Shown in pieces: positions 24,763 to 33,895 of a stretch of DNA of 64,000 bases. Within the stretch, counting starts at the first letter, position 1; every line of letters starts with the position of its first letter. The position numbers and the translations under genes are program-made. The notes below the pieces were generated by a model that worked only from the letters and a program-made list of their open reading frames with translations, had not been told where the DNA came from and ran no database searches. Source of the DNA: Oceanospirillum sp048264105 (GTDB lineage: Bacteria > Pseudomonadota > Gammaproteobacteria > Pseudomonadales > Halomonadaceae); the NCBI GenBank assembly GCA_048264105.1, contig JBLXDJ010000004.1:186001-250000 (forward strand), in the 5' to 3' direction.

Positions 24763-27420
24763 ATGGGAAAAGCACTAGTTATCGTCGAGTCTCCTGCAAA
24801 GGCTAAAACGATCAACAAGTATCTGGGCAAAGACTTTGTTGTGAAGTCGAGTGTGGGGCATATTCGTGACCTGCCGACCAGTGGTGGCGCAAAGCAGCCT
24901 GTGGATGCAAAAGCGCGCGCCAAGGCGGCTGCGATCACCCGCAAAATGAGCCCGGAAGAAAAAGCTGTACACAAAAAGCGCAAAGCCCGTGAGCAGCTGA
25001 TCGCCCGTATGGGTATCGACCCTGAGCATGACTGGGAAGCGCACTACAAAATTCTGCCCGGCAAAGAAAAGGTCGTTTCTGAACTGCAGAAACTGGCGGC
25101 AGATGCTGACCAGATCTATCTCGCAACGGATTTGGACCGCGAAGGGGAGGCGATTGCCTGGCACCTGCGGGAAACCATTGGCGGTGACGACGAGCGTTAC
25201 CACCGCGTTGTGTTCAACGAAATTACCAAGAACGCGATTCAGGATGCTTTTAAAGAGCCGGGTCGTCTGGATATGAGCCGTGTTAATGCTCAGCAGGCGC
25301 GCCGTTTTCTTGATCGTGTTGTGGGCTACATGGTATCGCCGCTGTTGTGGGCGAAAGTAGCCCGTGGCCTGTCGGCCGGTCGTGTGCAGTCCGTTGCTGT
25401 TCGTCTGATTGTTGAGCGTGAACGCGAGATTCGTGCGTTTGTGCCTGAAGAGTACTGGGATGTGCACGCGGATCTGAACCGTGATGGCAAAATGCCGTTT
25501 CAGTGTGAGGTCACGAAGGAAAATGGTAAGGGCTTCCGTCCGACCAGCAAGGAACAGACTGATAAAGCGCTGGATGTTCTGAATGCGTCGCCATTTACCG
25601 TTGCCAAACGTGAAGACAAGCCGACCAAGACAAAACCAACAGCACCTTATATCACCTCTACGTTGCAGCAGGCGGCCAGTACCCGTCTTGGCTACAGCGT
25701 AAAGAAAACCATGATGCTGGCGCAGCGTCTGTACGAAGCCGGTTACATCACCTATATGCGTACAGACTCCACCAACCTGAGTAAGGAAGCGGTGGAGAGC
25801 TGTCGGGATTATATCTCGGATAACTTTGGCAAAAAGTATCTGCCGGAAGCTCCGAACAGTTACTCCAGTAAAGAAGGTGCGCAGGAAGCTCACGAAGCGA
25901 TTCGTCCGTCAGATGTCAGTCGTTCTTCGACAGACCTGAAAAGTATGGAGCGTGATGCAGAGCGTCTGTACGAGCTGATCTGGCGTCAGTTTGTCGCCTG
26001 TCAGATGGTGCCTGCCGAATATATGAGCACCTCTCTGGTGGTTGAAGCCGGTCCGTTTGAGCTTCGCGCCCGTGGTCGTGTTATGCAGTTTGATGGTTTC
26101 ACCCGTGTGATGCCGTCTAACAGTAAGAAAGATGAAGATCAGTCGCTGCCGGATCTGCAGGTGGGAGATCTGCTGACTCTTGAGCAACTGCTGCCTAAAC
26201 AGCACTTTACCAAGCCGGTGGCACGTTTTACGGAAGCCAGTCTGGTAAAAGAGCTTGAGAAGCGTGGTATTGGTCGTCCTTCTACCTACGCAGCGATTAT
26301 CTCTACCATTCAGGATCGCGGTTATGTGCGTCTGGAGAATCGTCGTTTCTACGCCGAGAAGATGGGTGATATTGTCACGGATCGTCTGAGCGAGAGCTTT
26401 AGCGACCTGATGGATTTCAGCTTTACCGCCCGTATGGAAGAGTCGCTGGATGATGTGGCGGAAGGTAAGAACGACTGGAAGAACCTGCTGAACAGCTTCT
26501 ACAAAGACTTCAGCCAGCAGCTGGCTCAGGCGGAGTCAGAAGAGGGTGGCATGCGCCCTAACCTGGCGGTTGAGACCTCTATCGAGTGTCCGACCTGTGG
26601 CCGTCCTATGCAGATTCGTACTGCCAGTACCGGTGTGTTCCTGGGTTGTTCCGGGTATTCACTGCCGCCAAAAGAGCGCTGCAAAACCACGATCAACCTG
26701 ACGCCGGGTGAAGAGGCGATCAGTGCTGATGCTGATGAAGAAGCAGAAACTCAGGCGTTGCGTGCCAAACACCGCTGCTCTAAGTGTGGCACGGCGATGG
26801 AAAGCTACCTGATTGATGAGCAGCGCAAGCTGCACGTTTGTGGTAACAATCCGGACTGTTCCGGCTACGAAGTTGAGAAGGGTGAGTTCAAGATCAAAGG
26901 TTATGATGGCCCTGTTCTTGAGTGCGATAAGTGCGGCTCTGAGATGCAGCTTAAAACCGGTCGTTTTGGTAAGTACTTCGGTTGTACCAGCGAGAGCTGT
27001 AAAAACACCCGTAAACTGCTGAAGAACGGTGAAGCTGCGCCACCTAAGATGGATCCTGTTCCTATGCCGGAACTGGCCTGTCAGAAAGTGGAAGACCACT
27101 ATGTGCTGCGTGATGGTGCATCCGGTTTGTTCCTGGCAGCCAGTCAGTTCCCTAAGAACCGGGAAACCCGTCCACCGCAGCTGGTTGAGATTCTGCCCCA
27201 CAAAGCAGAGATTGACCCGAAATATAATTTCCTCATGGAAGGCCCGACCCACGATCCTGATGGTAATCCAACGGTGATTCGCTTCAGTCGTAAGAATAAA
27301 GAGCAATACCTGATGACTGAAGTTGAGGGTAAGGCAACAGGTTGGCAGGCTTTTTATGAAGGCGGTCAATGGGTTAGCCGAGAGAAGAAAAAAGCAACCC
27401 GAAAAACTGCTAAAAGCTAG
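24763..27420 (+). CDS. topA: DNA topoisomerase I
   Basis: Type IA topoisomerase that relaxes negative supercoils; 885 residues. The Toprim domain starts with MGKALVIVESPAKAKTI and contains LATDLDREGEAIAWHL (acidic triad). The active Tyr lies in GYITYMRTDSTNLS (about residue 330). Three C-terminal zinc ribbons follow: CPTCGRPM (about 607), CSKCGTAM (about 673) and CDKCGSEM (about 726). A Lys/Arg-rich tail ends it. It heads a Pseudomonas-like gene order. Certain. Confidence 0.98.
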   Translation: MGKALVIVESPAKAKTINKYLGKDFVVKSSVGHIRDLPTSGGAKQPVDAKARAKAAAITRKMSPEEKAVHKKRKAREQLIARMGIDPEHDWEAHYKILPGKEKVVSELQKLAADADQIYLATDLDREGEAIAWHLRETIGGDDERYHRVVFNEITKNAIQDAFKEPGRLDMSRVNAQQARRFLDRVVGYMVSPLLWAKVARGLSAGRVQSVAVRLIVEREREIRAFVPEEYWDVHADLNRDGKMPFQCEVTKENGKGFRPTSKEQTDKALDVLNASPFTVAKREDKPTKTKPTAPYITSTLQQAASTRLGYSVKKTMMLAQRLYEAGYITYMRTDSTNLSKEAVESCRDYISDNFGKKYLPEAPNSYSSKEGAQEAHEAIRPSDVSRSSTDLKSMERDAERLYELIWRQFVACQMVPAEYMSTSLVVEAGPFELRARGRVMQFDGFTRVMPSNSKKDEDQSLPDLQVGDLLTLEQLLPKQHFTKPVARFTEASLVKELEKRGIGRPSTYAAIISTIQDRGYVRLENRRFYAEKMGDIVTDRLSESFSDLMDFSFTARMEESLDDVAEGKNDWKNLLNSFYKDFSQQLAQAESEEGGMRPNLAVETSIECPTCGRPMQIRTASTGVFLGCSGYSLPPKERCKTTINLTPGEEAISADADEEAETQALRAKHRCSKCGTAMESYLIDEQRKLHVCGNNPDCSGYEVEKGEFKIKGYDGPVLECDKCGSEMQLKTGRFGKYFGCTSESCKNTRKLLKNGEAAPPKMDPVPMPELACQKVEDHYVLRDGASGLFLAASQFPKNRETRPPQLVEILPHKAEIDPKYNFLMEGPTHDPDGNPTVIRFSRKNKEQYLMTEVEGKATGWQAFYEGGQWVSREKKKATRKTAKS

Positions 27421-27465
27421 TTCACATCCTGTAGATTTCAGCTAAACTGTGCGCAAAAGCAGTGA

Positions 27466-27495
27466 CTAAAAGGCCGGTTCACACCGGCCTTTTAG
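27466..27495 (+). terminator. Terminator after topA
   Basis: CTAAAAGGCCGGT / ACCGGCCTTTTAG, a perfect 13-bp stem with a 4-base loop. Confidence 0.85.
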
Positions 27496-27542
27496 CGTTC
27501 TGCTGTCTGTTCGCTATTCTCTAATTCCGGGTAATGTTTTAT

Positions 27543-28049
27543 ATGGCATCGATTGCTTCCCGAACGATGCAGAAGCTCTATTCTGCAAAGTTGCTGTTAC
27601 AGCATTTTGACCAGGTTGATCAGCAAGATGAGTTCGTTCGGCCCGCTTATATTTCTGCCCACTCAGATGCTGTTGTGTTCCACCTCCGTGGTGCATTGCA
27701 GGCGTTTCTGTACGAGATTGCCGAAACGGCCCGTTTACCTCAGGGGGAGTGGGAAACAGCGGCTGATCTTCAGGCTGCTGCTGAAGCTCAGGGGCGTGTT
27801 ATTCCTCATCTGAACCGTATTTTAGAGCTGGAGAAAGATAGCTTCAGCTGGCTGAGTCAGTTAAACCGGCGTTACCGCGCCTGTTGGTTGCCGGAGTTAA
27901 ATCAGACGGAAAATGTTGTTGATGCCTCGGCACCTCAGCTGATCCCTCTGGCCAGTGACTCCGTCTCTGACCAGCAACAGCTCCAATCATGGCTGGAAGG
28001 TTTGCAGGCGTTTATTAATGATCTGCGCCAGACCATGCAGGAATTTTGA
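27543..28049 (+). CDS. DUF6586 family protein
   Basis: Small soluble, mostly helical protein of unknown function, 168 residues from the ATG at 27543 (MASIASRTMQKLYS); an ATG three codons earlier lacks room for a ribosome site. The pattern QKLYSAKLLLQHF near the start and HLRGALQAFLYEIAE (about 48-62) fits the family found just after topA in Pseudomonas (PA3010 type). The next gene follows after 51 bases and may share its transcript. Confidence 0.75.
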   Translation: MASIASRTMQKLYSAKLLLQHFDQVDQQDEFVRPAYISAHSDAVVFHLRGALQAFLYEIAETARLPQGEWETAADLQAAAEAQGRVIPHLNRILELEKDSFSWLSQLNRRYRACWLPELNQTENVVDASAPQLIPLASDSVSDQQQLQSWLEGLQAFINDLRQTMQEF

Positions 28050-28100
28050 TTCAAGCAGGATGCTTTGTCTCATCGCATATTTTTTTAAGAGGTAATCACC

Positions 28101-28343
28101 TTGTCTGATAGTCCGTATCTTGAAATTGTTGAGCTCGCCGATGGCGATGTCATTTTGCAGTCCGCTGATGACAATCAGGGTGAGCCTCTGGTGCGTATTC
28201 GTTTTGCACAGGAGATTGTTGAGCATCTGCGTGGCGCGAGTTTTGATATCGCCCGGGAGATGATCGACAAGGCGATTCAGGACAATCGCTTGTGGGGAGA
28301 GGAAGATGAAAATGGACCGGATGAGAACTCCGTTATCCATTGA
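28101..28343 (+). CDS. Conserved hypothetical protein, 80 residues (PA3009-like)
   Basis: Small acidic protein of unknown function. It starts with TTG at 28101 behind AAGAGG (MSDSPYLEIVELADGD). The sequence ILQSADDNQGEPLVRIRFAQEI with a very acidic tail recalls the gene in the same place between topA and lexA in Pseudomonas. No motif suggests activity. Convergent with lexA across a terminator. Confidence 0.75.
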   Translation: MSDSPYLEIVELADGDVILQSADDNQGEPLVRIRFAQEIVEHLRGASFDIAREMIDKAIQDNRLWGEEDENGPDENSVIH

Positions 28344-28378
28344 TTGGACCAGCCTTTAAAGGCGCTCTCAGCACATAA

Positions 28379-28409
28379 TAAAAAAGCAGCCCGTGGGCTG
28401 CTTTTTTTA
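28379..28409. terminator. Bidirectional terminator between 28343 and lexA
   Basis: AAAAAGCAGCCC / GGGCTGCTTTTT with a two-base GT loop and T-run; the A-run on the other side serves lexA. Confidence 0.88.
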
Positions 28410-28430
28410 TGCTTTCAGGTCAGCGGATGT

Positions 28431-29048
28431 TTACTGCAAACCCTGGCCGTAGCCACCACGAATGATACCAACACCGATACCTTCAATGGCGAGGGATTCT
28501 GTTTCCAGATCGACCACAATAGGCTCAAATTCTTCGTTCTCTGCGATCAGGTAAACCAGATTACCTTCCTGTTTGAAGCGCTTAACGGTTACTTCATCAC
28601 CAATACGGGCGATGACGATCTGACCATTACGGATGTCGCTGGTCTGATGAACCGCCAGCAGGTCGCCATCCATAATACCGATATCCTTCATGCTGAGCCC
28701 TTTTACCCGAAGCATGTAGTGCGCTTTAGGGCGAAAGAAGTCTGCATTGACGCCGGAATAGCTGTCGATATGTTCCTGAGCAAGAATCGGGCTTCCGGCC
28801 GCTACCTGGCCGATAACAGGAAGTCCCTGATTGGATTGTGATGGCAGTTTGATACCGCGTGAGGTGCCGGGGATCATCTCGATGGCACCCTTGCGAGCCA
28901 GTGCGCGGAGGTGTTCTTCCGCTGCATTAGGGGAGCGGAAACCTAAAGCCCGTGCAATCTCGGCGCGGGTTGGTGGGTATCCGGTGGACTCCATGTGTGA
29001 CGTAATGAAGTCGAGCACTTCCTGCTGGCGTTTGGTCAGTTTAGTCAT
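28431..29048 (-). CDS. lexA: LexA, SOS repressor
   Basis: Represses SOS genes and cleaves itself when RecA filaments form. It has 205 residues. The winged HTH (PTRAEIARALGFRSPNAAEEHLRAL, about 26-50), the Ala-Gly cleavage site in GQVAAGSPI (about 84-85), the catalytic Ser in LRVKGLSMKDIGI, and the Lys in DEVTVKRFK are all present. Two LexA boxes precede the gene, so it is autoregulated. In Pseudomonas sulA is nearby; no sulA is seen here. Confidence 0.97.
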   Translation of the reverse strand: MTKLTKRQQEVLDFITSHMESTGYPPTRAEIARALGFRSPNAAEEHLRALARKGAIEMIPGTSRGIKLPSQSNQGLPVIGQVAAGSPILAQEHIDSYSGVNADFFRPKAHYMLRVKGLSMKDIGIMDGDLLAVHQTSDIRNGQIVIARIGDEVTVKRFKQEGNLVYLIAENEEFEPIVVDLETESLAIEGIGVGIIRGGYGQGLQ

Positions 29049-29058
29049 GATGTCTCAT

Positions 29059-29074
29059 CTGTCATTTTATACAG
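29059..29074 (-). promoter_or_regulatory. LexA box 1 of lexA
   Basis: CTGTCATTTTATACAG, a perfect CTGT-N8-ACAG, 11 bases before the lexA start. Confidence 0.88.
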
Positions 29075-29075
29075 C

Positions 29076-29091
29076 GTGTACTTGCATACAG
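29076..29091 (-). promoter_or_regulatory. LexA box 2 of lexA
   Basis: GTGTACTTGCATACAG, one mismatch to CTGT-N8-ACAG, one base beyond box 1. Paired boxes are usual for lexA genes. Confidence 0.75.
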
Positions 29092-29271
29092 TTTACACAA
29101 AATTCCGCTTTTGTCTGCCCTTATAGGCATTTTAATAAGGAATCTTTAGCGGTAACGGTGCTGTCAGGTTGCCCGGATGCTGACTGAGATCTTTTGGTAT
29201 CGGGTTTCCCCGTTTTAAAACACTGTTTTACTTTATTTACGATGCCTGTGGGGCTGTATCTGCCTAGTTTC

Positions 29272-29315
29272 TTGACTTTGTTGACAATTCTATTTATGTT
29301 TCAAACATTCGTTTG
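29272..29315 (+). promoter_or_regulatory. psrA promoter and PsrA operator
   Basis: TTGACT (29272-29277) with TATGTT (29295-29300), spacer 17, is a plausible promoter. Directly downstream is CAAAC-ATTC-GTTTG (29302-29315), a perfect match to the palindromic PsrA consensus, so PsrA probably represses itself. Confidence 0.75.
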
Positions 29316-29423
29316 ATAATCGCTCCTTGGTTAGCTTGGGCGTTACGGCATTTTGTCTTATGACAGCCCGCCGATAGCCTGTAGTTAGTCATGCCGCAGT
29401 AAAAGTGATCGACAGAGGTGAGC

Positions 29424-30104
29424 ATGGCTCAATTAGATACCGTCAGCCGTATCCTGGATACCGCCGAGATGTTGTTTGCAGAGAAAGGTTTTGCAGAAAC
29501 CTCGTTGCGTACCATTACCAGTAAGGCCAAAGTGAATCTTGCGGCTGTTAACTATCACTTTGGTTCAAAAAAAGCTCTGATTCAGGCGGTGTTTGCCCGC
29601 TATCTGGACCCGTTTTCCGAGCGCTTCAATGAAGAGATGGATCTGCTTGAAAGTCGTCATAAAGGTGAAGAGATTCCACTCAACGCCGTACTGGAGACGT
29701 TGACGACTACGGTGATCACCATGCCAAGCCCGACCCGTAACGGGCTTTCCGTGTTTATGCGTCTGTTGGGGCTGGCTTACACCCAGGCGCAGGGGCATAT
29801 GCGACGCTATCTGCAGGAGCAGTACGGCAGCGTCTTCTATCGTTTTACCGCGATGGTGCGCAATGCCTCCAGCGATCTGCCGGATGTTGAGCGTTTCTGG
29901 CGTCTGCACTTTATGCTGGGCTCTGCGGTCTTCACCATGTCCAGTCTTGATGCCCTGAAGGATATCGCCGAACAGGACTTTAACGAGCAAACACGGGTTC
30001 GCGATGTGGTACAGCGTCTGATTCCGTTTGTCTCTGCAGGTATGTCTGCGCCGATTCCTGATCTTTTGGCGGCGGACCCTGCTGAAGTGCAGGATGAATC
30101 CTGA
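29424..30104 (+). CDS. psrA: PsrA, TetR-family fatty-acid regulator
   Basis: TetR repressor, 226 residues from the ATG at 29424 (AGAGG six bases upstream; the in-frame GTG two codons earlier is within that spacing). The N-terminal HTH (AETSLRTITSKAKVNLAAVNYHFGSKKALIQAVF) is almost that of Pseudomonas PsrA, and gene order (after lexA, before nagZ) agrees. In Pseudomonas PsrA senses long-chain fatty acids, represses itself and fadBA and activates rpoS. A perfect operator precedes it and near-matches precede fadB. The next gene overlaps its stop by one base. Confidence 0.92.
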   Translation: MAQLDTVSRILDTAEMLFAEKGFAETSLRTITSKAKVNLAAVNYHFGSKKALIQAVFARYLDPFSERFNEEMDLLESRHKGEEIPLNAVLETLTTTVITMPSPTRNGLSVFMRLLGLAYTQAQGHMRRYLQEQYGSVFYRFTAMVRNASSDLPDVERFWRLHFMLGSAVFTMSSLDALKDIAEQDFNEQTRVRDVVQRLIPFVSAGMSAPIPDLLAADPAEVQDES

Positions 30105-30637
30105 TGATAGGATCTGATCAGCCGGAGTTGGCGACCAACTGGCAGCAATTTGCTCCGGACGGACACTGGCTTCAGGTCGATATTGAACGTCAGCAGCTTT
30201 ACGTGATCCGAAAAGCAGAGTTTGAACTCTGCTTTCCCGTTTCTACCGCTTTAAACGGTGTCGGTGAGGAAGAGGGAAGTGGTTGCACGCCCTTAGGCTG
30301 GCACAGGATCCGAGCCAAAATCGGTGCCGGTAATCCTGCAAATGCCGTATATCGCGGGCGTCGCTGGACCGGTGAGTGCTACACACCTGAACTGGGTGAG
30401 ACCTTTCCTGAGCGGGACTGGATTCTGGGGCGTATTCTCTGGCTGAGTGGCCTTGAGTCCGGGCGCAATCGTGGCGGTAACCGGGATACGATGCGCCGGT
30501 ATATCTACTTCCATGGAACGCCGGACAGTGAGCCGATGGGACAACCTCTCTCCCATGGCTGCATAAGAATGCGTATGCAGGATATTGTTCTGTTATTTGA
30601 AGGCATTGCCGCATATACACCGGTTTATATCGGTTGA
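30104..30637 (+). CDS. L,D-transpeptidase (YkuD family)
   Basis: Cross-links peptidoglycan, or ties proteins to it, by 3-3 transfer. It has 177 residues, all one YkuD domain, with the catalytic Cys motif HGTPDSEPMG...LSHGCIRM (about 143-166; Cys in SHGCIRM). No signal peptide or lysin motif is visible, unusual for a secreted enzyme; the product may be cytoplasmic, export-independent, or use a different start. ATG overlaps the psrA stop (TGATG), so it is coupled to psrA. Confidence 0.88.
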   Translation: MIGSDQPELATNWQQFAPDGHWLQVDIERQQLYVIRKAEFELCFPVSTALNGVGEEEGSGCTPLGWHRIRAKIGAGNPANAVYRGRRWTGECYTPELGETFPERDWILGRILWLSGLESGRNRGGNRDTMRRYIYFHGTPDSEPMGQPLSHGCIRMRMQDIVLLFEGIAAYTPVYIG

Positions 30638-30762
30638 GTTGAGTTTTTTTACTCTAATTTCTGATCTTATGACCTTCGGCAAAGTGCTGGAGGTTTTTTT
30701 CTTTCCGGTTCTCTGTTAAATTTCGCGGTTTATTCATTTCTCTGTCACAGGATAATGTCGCT

Positions 30763-31779
30763 ATGACCCACGGGCCAATTATGCTTGATCTGGAAGGCTA
30801 TGAGCTGACCAGTGATGAGCGCGAACTGATCGTACACCCACTGGTGGGCGGTATTATTCTGTTTGCACGAAACTATCGTGACCCTTCTCAGCTGGAATAT
30901 CTCACCCGAAGCATTCGGGAGCTGCGCCCTGAAATCCTGATCGCTGTGGACCATGAAGGTGGCCGTGTTCAGCGTTTCCGTGATGGCTTTACCCGCATTC
31001 CACCGATGGCGCGCCTGGGTGAACTCTTTATGAAGGATCCGGAAGCCGCATTAGAACTGGCCTGGGATACTGGCTGGCTGATGGCATCTGAGCTGCTGGC
31101 CTACGGTCTGGATTTCACGTTTGCACCGGTTCTGGATCTGGATTACGGCAACAGCGAAGTGATTGGCGACCGCGCCTTCTCCGGTCGCCCAGAGATCGTG
31201 ACCCGTCTGGCGGATGCTCTGATTGAAGGTCTGCACGAAGCGGGTATGCCGGCTATCGGTAAGCACTTCCCGGGTCATGGCTATGTTGCCGCAGACTCCC
31301 ATGTTGATCTGCCTGTTGATGTACGCCCTTTCTCAGAGATCGATGAAAGCTGTCTGAAGCCTTTCACGGCACTGTGCCCGCTACTGGATGGTGTTATGCC
31401 TGCGCATGTGATTTACGAGAAAGTTGCGCCGGAACCTGCGGGTTTCTCCCCGTATTGGCTTAAAGATATTCTGCGTCGTCAGCTGGGCTTTAAGGGCGTG
31501 ATTTTCAGCGATGATCTGGGTATGGCGGGTGCTGCTGCAACGGGTGATTATTCCGCCCGTGCTCATGCGGCCCTTGGCGCCGGTTGCGATATGGTGCTGG
31601 TCTGTAATGACCGTGACGGTGCCCTTCAGGTGATTGACGCCCTGAAAGACTTTGATTTTTCTCCACGTTCAGAGCAACGACTGTCTGCCCTGAGTGTTCT
31701 CTCCCGGCCGACACTGGATGCGTTGGATGCTGATCCCCGATATAACCGGGTAGCGGATCAGCTGGAAGCGCTTGTTTAA
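30763..31779 (+). CDS. nagZ: Beta-N-acetylhexosaminidase NagZ
   Basis: Cytoplasmic glycosidase (GH3) that removes GlcNAc from muropeptides in cell wall recycling. It has 338 residues. Signatures: LVGGIILFARNY, ILIAVDHEGGRVQRF, and the catalytic loop KHFPGHGYVAADSHVDLP (about 167-184), then VIFSDDLGMAGA with the nucleophile Asp (about 249). 125 bases after the L,D-transpeptidase gene, both acting on peptidoglycan. Certain. Confidence 0.97.
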   Translation: MTHGPIMLDLEGYELTSDERELIVHPLVGGIILFARNYRDPSQLEYLTRSIRELRPEILIAVDHEGGRVQRFRDGFTRIPPMARLGELFMKDPEAALELAWDTGWLMASELLAYGLDFTFAPVLDLDYGNSEVIGDRAFSGRPEIVTRLADALIEGLHEAGMPAIGKHFPGHGYVAADSHVDLPVDVRPFSEIDESCLKPFTALCPLLDGVMPAHVIYEKVAPEPAGFSPYWLKDILRRQLGFKGVIFSDDLGMAGAAATGDYSARAHAALGAGCDMVLVCNDRDGALQVIDALKDFDFSPRSEQRLSALSVLSRPTLDALDADPRYNRVADQLEALV

Positions 31780-31888
31780 GCGATTCTGCCATTAAACTGA
31801 ATTTATCCCGGTGCTGTATCCGAGTAAAAAAGGGTCCGGCTCCGGGATTCATTATTTATGACACAAAACAGACCATTGGAACTAAACA

Positions 31889-32452
31889 ATGCCAGTAGAA
31901 AATAACCTGGAACGTATCAAAAAAGTCTTCGCCGAAGCAGATTGCCTGTGCACTAAAGAGCAGGTTGATTCAGCGCTGGATAAGATGGCTGATGAGATTA
32001 CTCAGACATTGGGTGATGAGCTGCCAGTGGTTTACTGTGTAATGAATGGTGGTCTGATCACCACTGGCCACCTGCTGACCCGTCTTGAGTTTCCGCTGGA
32101 AGTGGATTATATCCATGCGACCCGTTATCGCGGTGAAACCACCGGTGGTGAGCTGTACTGGCGTGTTCCGCCTGAAGTGAATATGGAAGGCCGTACCGTC
32201 CTGATCGTTGATGATATTCTGGATGAAGGCCACACACTGGCGGCGATTCTTGATTACTGCCAGGAGCAGGGTGCTAAAGCGGTATACAGTGCTGTTCTGG
32301 TTGATAAACTGCATGACCGTAAGGCGCGTCCGGATATGACCGCAAGCTTTACCGGTCTTGAAGTGGAAGACCGCTACCTGTTCGGTTACGGCATGGATTT
32401 TCAGGGCTTCCTGCGTAACGCTCCGGGTATCTATGCGCCAAAAGGCATGTAA
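31889..32452 (+). CDS. hpt: Hypoxanthine-guanine phosphoribosyltransferase
   Basis: Purine salvage enzyme making IMP or GMP from the base and PRPP. It has 187 residues. The PRPP-binding signature RTVLIVDDILDEGHTLAA (about 106-123) is clear, as are VVYCVMNGGLITTGHLL and EDRYLFGYGMD near the C-terminus. It lies between nagZ and mtnP, with mtnP supplying hypoxanthine, so the pair forms a salvage route. It is closed by a terminator. Confidence 0.92.
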   Translation: MPVENNLERIKKVFAEADCLCTKEQVDSALDKMADEITQTLGDELPVVYCVMNGGLITTGHLLTRLEFPLEVDYIHATRYRGETTGGELYWRVPPEVNMEGRTVLIVDDILDEGHTLAAILDYCQEQGAKAVYSAVLVDKLHDRKARPDMTASFTGLEVEDRYLFGYGMDFQGFLRNAPGIYAPKGM

Positions 32453-32470
32453 TCCGGTTTCGGGTACGTT

Positions 32471-32500
32471 TAAAAGCCGCTGTTTCGCAGCGGCTTTTTT
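32471..32500 (+). terminator. Terminator after hpt
   Basis: AAAAGCCGCTG / CAGCGGCTTTT with a TTTCG loop, then T-run. Confidence 0.9.
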
Positions 32501-32571
32501 GATTGAGCAGATCTGATGTGGCAAGGCAATCTGAACCGGCCACTCAGAACGTAAGCATTAGGATAAGACAG

Positions 32572-33312
32572 ATGTTGGCAATTATCGGTGGTACCGGCCT
32601 GACTCAGATGGAAGGTCTCAATGTTGTTTCCCGTCAGCAGGTTTCAACCCAATGGGGTGAGCCGTCAGCTGAGATTGTGACCGGCTCAATTGAGGGTAAA
32701 GAGGTGCTGTTTCTGGCCCGTCATGGCCATCCGCATCGTATTCCGCCCCATAAGGTTAATTACCGCGCGAATATTCAGGCGCTGAAAGACGCCGGTGCAA
32801 CAGCGATTATTGCGGTTAATGCCGTCGGTGGTATTCATCCTGAGTGTGAGCCTGCGGGTCTGATGATCCCGGATCAGATTGTTGATTACACCTGGGGCCG
32901 TGAGCATACCTTCTTTGCTGATAACCTGGATGAAGTGGTGCATATCGATTTCAGCTGGCCTTACGATGAGCCTTTGCGTCAGCTGCTGCTGAAAGAAGCT
33001 GCCAACCTGCAGCTGAAGGTGATGGATAAAGGCGTCTATGGTGCGACTCAGGGGCCTCGTCTTGAGACCGCGGGTGAGATTCAGCGCATGAACCGCGACG
33101 GTTGCGATATCGTCGGTATGACCGGTATGCCGGAAGCGGCGCTGGCCCGTGAAGTTGAACTGCCCTATGCCTGTGTGGCGCTGGTGGTGAATATGGCTGC
33201 AGGCCTGACCGATGAAATTATCACCATGGCCGAAATTGAAGCAGCCCTGCATCAGGGCATGGGTAAGGTGCTGAACCTGCTGGATGCGGGTATTAAAGCC
33301 TACGAAAGCTAA
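32572..33312 (+). CDS. mtnP: S-methyl-5'-thioinosine phosphorylase (MTAP/PNP family)
   Basis: Cleaves 5'-methylthioinosine (in Pseudomonas) or methylthioadenosine with phosphate, recycling the methionine side product of polyamine synthesis. I start at ATG 32572 (MLAIIGGTGLTQMEG, AGGA upstream); 246 residues, like PA3004. Motifs: GGTGLT, FLARHGHPHRIPPHKVNYRAN, IAVNAVGGIHPE, and TQGPRLET. Gene order after nagZ is that of Pseudomonas, so the thioinosine specificity is favoured but not proved. Hypoxanthine made here would feed hpt, next door. Confidence 0.9.
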   Translation: MLAIIGGTGLTQMEGLNVVSRQQVSTQWGEPSAEIVTGSIEGKEVLFLARHGHPHRIPPHKVNYRANIQALKDAGATAIIAVNAVGGIHPECEPAGLMIPDQIVDYTWGREHTFFADNLDEVVHIDFSWPYDEPLRQLLLKEAANLQLKVMDKGVYGATQGPRLETAGEIQRMNRDGCDIVGMTGMPEAALAREVELPYACVALVVNMAAGLTDEIITMAEIEAALHQGMGKVLNLLDAGIKAYES

Positions 33313-33362
33313 AATACCTGCAGGATCAGTCGGTTAACGATTAGCCGAAAAATCTGTATTGA

Positions 33363-33399
33363 AGAAAGCGAGTCAGGGGTATCCCGGCTCGCTTTTTTT
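33363..33399 (+). terminator. Terminator after mtnP
   Basis: AAAGCGAG / CTCGCTTT around an inner GGG/CCC stem and a T7 run. Confidence 0.85.
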
Positions 33400-33522
33400 G
33401 TCATCGAACTGCTGATTTACCGTCATGGGAACGTCATCTGAACGGCCTAGTCTTGCTTTAAACCACTAAGGTCAATCAACAACAGATGACAGGCCGGAGC
33501 CTGTTTCAGTAAAGGTGATCCC

Positions 33523-33876
33523 ATGACTCAGAGTTATATCAATCAGGTGTTTGATCGTTTTGCCAGTGAGCTTGAGGCAACCGATGCCCAGGCGATGACG
33601 TTATCCCTGCGTGCGCATCTGCTGCATGAAGCGAAGCGGCTGCAGGATACGCTGAAAGCGTTGATCGTACAGAGTGAGCTGAACCATCCGGAAATCTTCT
33701 TTATCAATACTCTGGATCATTTTATTGCCTGTGCGCGTCTGGAGCGGGCGGATACCCTGAAATCATCCTGTCGTTCATTGCTGGCAGAAGTTGGACGGGT
33801 GCGGCTAGGTCAGATCGGGACGGCTAAGGGTGGGATGCTACAGCGACAGAAGCGAGCTGTTCACCGTATCGCCTGA
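33523..33876 (+). CDS. Hypothetical protein, 117 residues
   Basis: Not recognised. A helical soluble protein (MTQSYINQVFDRFASELEAT...) with the segment HPEIFFINTLDHFIACARLERAD in the middle and a basic C-terminus (LQRQKRAVHRIA). AAAGGTGATCCC lies before the ATG. It stands alone between mtnP and a convergent gene. Downstream is a short tandem repeat tract (33896-33947). Confidence 0.6.
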   Translation: MTQSYINQVFDRFASELEATDAQAMTLSLRAHLLHEAKRLQDTLKALIVQSELNHPEIFFINTLDHFIACARLERADTLKSSCRSLLAEVGRVRLGQIGTAKGGMLQRQKRAVHRIA

Positions 33877-33895
33877 TAGATATCAGGCGGGTTGT

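Noticed and set aside
24775..25893. Long open frame opposite topA
   Set aside because: Antisense to the conserved Toprim domain of topA, with no domain of its own.
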